Assembly (NCBI GenBank): GCA_947461805.1
Contig: CANHMJ010000015.1
Coordinates: forward strand, 1-17,379
Direction: 5' to 3'
DNA length: 17,379 nt
From: Burkholderiaceae bacterium
GTDB taxonomy: Bacteria; Pseudomonadota; Gammaproteobacteria; Burkholderiales; Burkholderiaceae
The position numbers were made by a program, and so were the translations under genes. Positions 14,143 through 17,379 of the stretch are shown piece by piece. Under the pieces are notes generated by a model. That model was given only the letters and a program-made list of their open reading frames with translations, was not told the origin of the DNA and made no database searches. Numbering within the stretch: the stretch's first letter is position 1; the number at the start of each line of letters is the position of its first letter.

Positions 14143-16011
14143 TTAGCTTCCTATGCGTTGCTCAATTTTGCTGCGCGTTGCCAAGAGCTCGGCTGGCAAG
14201 CGGTGCTTTAACTGCTCAAATAACTCTGAGTGCAACTGCACTTCTGCCTGCCAGTCTGACTTGCTTACCGACATGACGTGATTGAATTGCTCGGCTGAAA
14301 AATCAAGGCCATCCCAATGAAGGTCTTTGTACTCAGGGCAGACACCAAAAATAGTTTCTTTGCCATTTGCTTTGCCATCCACGCGCTCCAGGATCCAAGC
14401 CAATACGCGCATGTTTTCACCAAAACCAGGCCACACAAATCGGCCGGTTTCGTCTTTGCGGAACCAGTTGACGCAATAAATTTTCGGCAGTTCGGCGCCC
14501 GACGCCATTAATTTTTTTCCAAGGCTAAGCCAGTGCTGAAAATAATCGCTCATGTTGTAGCCCGCAAAGGCGAGCATCGCGAAGGGGTCGCGGCGCACGA
14601 CGCCAACTTGGCCAGTGATGGCAGCGGTGGTTTCCGAGCCCATCGTAGCGGCCATATAAACGCCCTCTTCCCAATCTCTGGCTTCGCTTACCAACGGTAC
14701 GGTGGTGGAGCGGCGACCGCCAAACAAGAAGGCGTCAATGGGCACGCCGTCAGGATCATTCCAATTGGGATCAACCGCTGGATTATTGGTTGCTGCCATA
14801 GTGAAGCGCGAGTTAGGGTGAGCAGCTTTTCTGCCCGCTGCTCCGTCCGCCGGAGTCCAGTCCTTTCCTTGCCAGTCAATTAAATGTGCTGGTGGCGTTT
14901 CGGTCAAACCCTCCCACCATACATCACCATCATCTGTCAGCGCTACGTTGGTAAAGATAACGTCTTGGTTAAGTGAGTCTATGCAATTGGGGTTTGTTTT
15001 GCGGTTGGTGCCTGGTGCAACACCAAAGTAACCCGATTCTGGGTTAATTGCGTAAAAACGCATCTTGCCGGTCGCAGCATCTTTGCGTGGCTTAATCCAG
15101 GCGATGTCGTCACCGATGGTTGTCACTTTCCAGCCCTCAAATCCCTTGGGCGGAATCATCATGGAGAAATTTGTTTTGCCACACGCCGAAGGGAATGCAG
15201 CGGCAATGTGGTATTTCCTTCCTTGTGGCGAAGTAACGCCGAGAATGAGCATGTGCTCTGCAAACCAGCCCTGGTCTCGTCCCATGGTAGATGCAATGCG
15301 CAATGCAAAGCACTTCTTGCCTAACAAAGCATTGCCGCCATAACCCGAACCAAAAGACCAGATTTCCCGGGTCTCGGGGTAATGAACAATGTATTTGGTT
15401 GGGTTATTGGGCCAGACAACATCCTTTTCGCCCGCCTCTAAGGGCTTACCTACCGTGTGAATGCAAGGTACAAAATTCCCGCTACTGCCGAGCTGATCAA
15501 TGACGGCGCGTCCCATGCGGGTCATGATTCGCATATTGATGGCTACATAGGGGCTGTCCGATAGCTCCACACCAATGTGTGCGATCGGTGAGCCAATGGG
15601 GCCCATTGAAAAGGGAACCACATACATCGTTCTGCCGCGCATGCATCCCGCAAACAAAGGCTTTAATGTTGCGCGCATTTCGTCGGGGGCGACCCAATTA
15701 TTGGTAGGGCCCGCATCATCCTTGTCCTCTGAGCAAATAAAAGTGCGGTCTTCTACGCGGGCAACATCTTGGGGGTCAGATATTGCCAGAAATGAATTTT
15801 TCCGCTTGGCTGGATTTAGGCGTTTGAATGAACCAGCGGCCACCATTAGATCGCATAGTCGGTCATATTCGGCTTGCGAGCCATCGCACCAATGAATGTT
15901 GTCTGGCTTGGTTAGCGTAGCAACTTCAGTAACCCATTGGATGAGTTTTTGGTTTTTTACATACTCTGGTGCGGCAACTGAAATAGCATCGTGCGTTAAT
16001 GGTTGGTTCAT
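14143..16011 (-). CDS. pckG: phosphoenolpyruvate carboxykinase (GTP)
   Basis: The product is 622 residues, typical for the GTP-dependent family and longer than the ATP form. It converts oxaloacetate plus GTP to phosphoenolpyruvate, CO2 and GDP, the entry step of gluconeogenesis. Recognisable blocks are PFSMGPIGSPIAHIGVELSD (133-152), SFGSGYGGNALLGKKCFALR (219-238), the P-loop FPSACGKTNFSM (273-284) with the reactive-loop Cys277, the metal-binding GDDIAWI (300-306), and FLFGGRRSTTVPLV. The start at 16011 is preferred over an in-frame ATG at 16026 because GAGGG lies 6 nt before it; that SD overlaps the upstream ATG. It is followed after 14 nt by mnmC. A cytosolic enzyme, complete, with no odd features. 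Confidence 0.97.
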   Translation of the reverse strand: MNQPLTHDAISVAAPEYVKNQKLIQWVTEVATLTKPDNIHWCDGSQAEYDRLCDLMVAAGSFKRLNPAKRKNSFLAISDPQDVARVEDRTFICSEDKDDAGPTNNWVAPDEMRATLKPLFAGCMRGRTMYVVPFSMGPIGSPIAHIGVELSDSPYVAINMRIMTRMGRAVIDQLGSSGNFVPCIHTVGKPLEAGEKDVVWPNNPTKYIVHYPETREIWSFGSGYGGNALLGKKCFALRIASTMGRDQGWFAEHMLILGVTSPQGRKYHIAAAFPSACGKTNFSMMIPPKGFEGWKVTTIGDDIAWIKPRKDAATGKMRFYAINPESGYFGVAPGTNRKTNPNCIDSLNQDVIFTNVALTDDGDVWWEGLTETPPAHLIDWQGKDWTPADGAAGRKAAHPNSRFTMAATNNPAVDPNWNDPDGVPIDAFLFGGRRSTTVPLVSEARDWEEGVYMAATMGSETTAAITGQVGVVRRDPFAMLAFAGYNMSDYFQHWLSLGKKLMASGAELPKIYCVNWFRKDETGRFVWPGFGENMRVLAWILERVDGKANGKETIFGVCPEYKDLHWDGLDFSAEQFNHVMSVSKSDWQAEVQLHSELFEQLKHRLPAELLATRSKIEQRIGS

Positions 16012-16017
16012 GTAAAG

Positions 16018-16022
16018 CCCTC
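16018..16022 (-). promoter_or_regulatory. ribosome-binding site deciding the pckG start
   Basis: On the minus strand GAGGG is followed by 6 nt and then the ATG at 16011. This is the strongest Shine-Dalgarno seen in the window and rules in favour of the shorter start, because it lies inside the first codons of the frame beginning at 16026. Confidence 0.7.
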
Positions 16023-16048
16023 GCATTTTTAATATCTTTGTCTTAATG

Positions 16049-16057
16049 ATTTTAGCA
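16049..16057 (-). promoter_or_regulatory. candidate extended -10 promoter for pckG
   Basis: On the minus strand TGCTAAAAT fits the extended -10 pattern TGnTATAAT with one mismatch in the hexamer. Transcription would start near 16042, leaving about 30 nt of leader before the ATG at 16011. The -35 region is poor (TGAAAA at 18 nt spacing), which is usual for extended -10 promoters. It would give pckG, and probably mnmC, expression separate from mnmE. Confidence 0.45.
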
Positions 16058-16115
16058 TTTTCCTATAAGCGTTTTTCATCCCCTGAGGAGCTGCAAGCCC
16101 TTGTTTTTGCTAGCT

Positions 16116-16147
16116 GAAGAAGAAATGCCCAGAAAAATTAATGGGCA
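16116..16147 (-). terminator. terminator-like hairpin after mnmE
   Basis: Reading the minus strand after the mnmE stop, TGCCCA (16147-16142) pairs with TGGGCA (16131-16126) around a 10-nt T-rich loop. The T-rich stretch TTTCTTCTTC follows. The T-run is interrupted by C, so efficiency is uncertain. The position, between the mnmE stop and the pckG promoter candidate, is right for a terminator. Confidence 0.45.
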
Positions 16148-16156
16148 ATACCGTTG

Positions 16157-17379
16157 TTATTTTCCGATGCAAAATTGGCTAAATATTTTTCCAAGCAAAT
16201 CGTCTGGCAATAGGCGGCCGGTAATTTGGCCAAGCTGCTCTTGCGCCAAACGGAGCTCTTCCGCAAACAATTCCAATGCGCGATTTCCTTGGAGTGCATA
16301 GAGGCCAGCCTTGTTTAATGCTGCTTCGGCATGCTTCAAACAATCGATGTGGCGTTGACGGGAAATGAGAACATCTTCTTGGCCGGCTTGCCAGCCAATA
16401 CGGGACAAGATCGCATTTTTTAACTCTGGAATGCCGGCGCCCGTTTTGGCAGAGACGTAAAGCGGTTCGGGGCCTGCAGATTTCTCAGCCGCGCTAAGTA
16501 GATCTGCTTTATTGACTAATCGCAAGGCCGTGCAGCCAGAAGGCAGTGCCGCTATCACTTCGGCAGAGAGTGTCTCCTCTGCCGAATACGCATCCGGGGC
16601 CTCTATAAACAGAAGCAAATCGGCTGTGCGTATCGAAGCCCAAGTGCGGTCGATCCCCATTGCCTCGACCTCATCATCGGTCTGCCGTAAGCCGGCAGTA
16701 TCAATAATATGCAGTGGTACGCCATCGAGCGTGATGCTTTGTTTTACTCTGTCCCGCGTTGTTCCAGCTACGGCAGTAACAATGGCAATTTCTTCACCAG
16801 CCAGGCAATTCAACAAAGAGCTTTTACCCACATTGGGCGCGCCCACCAACACTAACTGCACGCCATCTCGCAATATCTGCCCTTGTGTCGCCGCAGCAAG
16901 TAAACGCTGGAGGTGTTCTTGAATTTCCGTCAATTGTTGGCGTGCATGGGCATTTTCTAAAAATTCAATTTCCTCTTCTGGAAAATCAAGGGTGGACTCC
17001 ACCAAAATGCGCAGTTGCGTTAGGGCGTGTACTAAATGATGAATGTCGTCTGAGAATGCGCCCTGCAAGGAGCGTGCCGCGCCCATAACAGCGGCGTGCG
17101 ATTGCGCATCGATTAAATCAGCAATGGCCTCTGCTTGGGCTAAATCAATTTTTCCATTTAAAAAGGCGCGCAATGAGTATTCGCCTGGCTCGGCTATTGC
17201 GAGACCGGCACTATAGCCGAGCTGCAGGCAGCGCTGCACAACCAAATCCAGAAGCTGGGGCCCGCCGTGGCACTGTAGCTCTAGCACGTCTTCGCCCGTA
17301 AATGAATGGGGCGCTAAAAAGTAAATTGCGAGGCACGAATCAATGATTCGACCGTCTTGGTTACGCAGCTCAACTAGAG
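16157..17379 (-). CDS. mnmE: tRNA modification GTPase MnmE, N-terminus beyond the window
   Basis: The frame is open to the right edge and gives 406 residues up to the stop. About 50-80 N-terminal residues of the usual roughly 455 are outside. The visible part begins in the tetrahydrofolate-binding domain, before APHSFTGEDVLELQCHGGP (22-40 of the visible part). It continues into the helical domain and the inserted GTPase domain: G1 GAPNVGKS (179-186), G2 TTRD (206-209), G3 DTAG (226-229), G4 NKAD (289-292) and SAK (309-311). It ends in the conserved FCIGK, with the cysteine at 403. With MnmG it installs the carboxymethylaminomethyl group on wobble U34 of certain tRNAs, the product that MnmC acts on. 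A GTG at 17287 looks like a start but lies inside conserved sequence. Confidence 0.96.
   Translation of the reverse strand, partial: LVELRNQDGRIIDSCLAIYFLAPHSFTGEDVLELQCHGGPQLLDLVVQRCLQLGYSAGLAIAEPGEYSLRAFLNGKIDLAQAEAIADLIDAQSHAAVMGAARSLQGAFSDDIHHLVHALTQLRILVESTLDFPEEEIEFLENAHARQQLTEIQEHLQRLLAAATQGQILRDGVQLVLVGAPNVGKSSLLNCLAGEEIAIVTAVAGTTRDRVKQSITLDGVPLHIIDTAGLRQTDDEVEAMGIDRTWASIRTADLLLFIEAPDAYSAEETLSAEVIAALPSGCTALRLVNKADLLSAAEKSAGPEPLYVSAKTGAGIPELKNAILSRIGWQAGQEDVLISRQRHIDCLKHAEAALNKAGLYALQGNRALELFAEELRLAQEQLGQITGRLLPDDLLGKIFSQFCIGK

Noticed and set aside
15575..15895. 106-codon plus-strand frame inside pckG
   Set aside because: It is a shadow of conserved pckG sequence with no independent support.
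16024..16026. ATG at 16026 as the pckG start
   Set aside because: The strong GAGGG that serves the ATG at 16011 overlaps it, and the extra five residues do not look conserved.
17285..17287. GTG as the mnmE start
   Set aside because: Conserved MnmE sequence (APHSFTGED) continues upstream in frame to the window edge, so the true start is outside.
1..17379. Search for CRISPR repeats, insertion sequences, prophage, toxin-antitoxin or tRNA genes
   Set aside because: Nearly all of the sequence is accounted for by housekeeping genes; I saw no repeated spacer array, transposase motif, terminal inverted repeats or cloverleaf-like segment.

Overview
The window reads as an ordinary, densely packed chromosomal region of a betaproteobacterium of the order Burkholderiales. 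Protein style and gene order (def-fmt-rsmB-DUF4390-ntrY-response regulator, and dprA beside a long topB) suggest a small-genome, freshwater-type member such as Polynucleobacter. That genus guess is inference from remembered gene order, not from a database search. I see no rRNA, tRNA, CRISPR array, prophage, insertion sequence or toxin-antitoxin pair.

Layout. 1-932 (-): 5' part of a DUF2252 gene running off the left edge. 1148-1462 (+): a sugE/gdx-type small multidrug-resistance transporter followed by a terminator-like hairpin. 1503-9480 (-): a seven-gene block transcribed leftward: def, fmt, rsmB, a DUF4390 exported protein, an NtrY-like sensor kinase, a short NtrX-like response regulator, and a FAD/NAD(P)-binding protein. 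Spacing is tight (10 nt def-fmt, ATGA overlap rsmB-DUF4390, 10 nt DUF4390-ntrY, 2 nt ntrY-regulator). 9481-10227 (+): a minimal dprA, back to back with def. 10398-13067 (+): topB with zinc fingers and a Lys/Ala-rich tail. 12899-14128 (-): a stand-alone MnmC oxidoreductase domain whose 3' end overlaps topB antisense by 169 nt. 14143-16011 (-): pckG, GTP-dependent PEP carboxykinase. 16157-17379 (-): mnmE without its N-terminus, cut by the right edge.

How the genes work together. Def and Fmt handle the formyl group at initiator methionine, and RsmB modifies 16S rRNA, so the upstream half of the long operon serves translation. Its downstream half is an envelope-sensing two-component system. MnmE and MnmC act in the same tRNA wobble-uridine (U34) pathway and flank pckG. 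DprA and TopB act in recombination and DNA topology.

I found no clear new defence or mobile system. The features most worth a second look are the topB/mnmC coding overlap, the domain-stripped DprA, the NtrX-like regulator that lacks its AAA+ domain, the MnmC that lacks its methyltransferase half, and the zero-spacing def/dprA divergence with a dyad symmetry.
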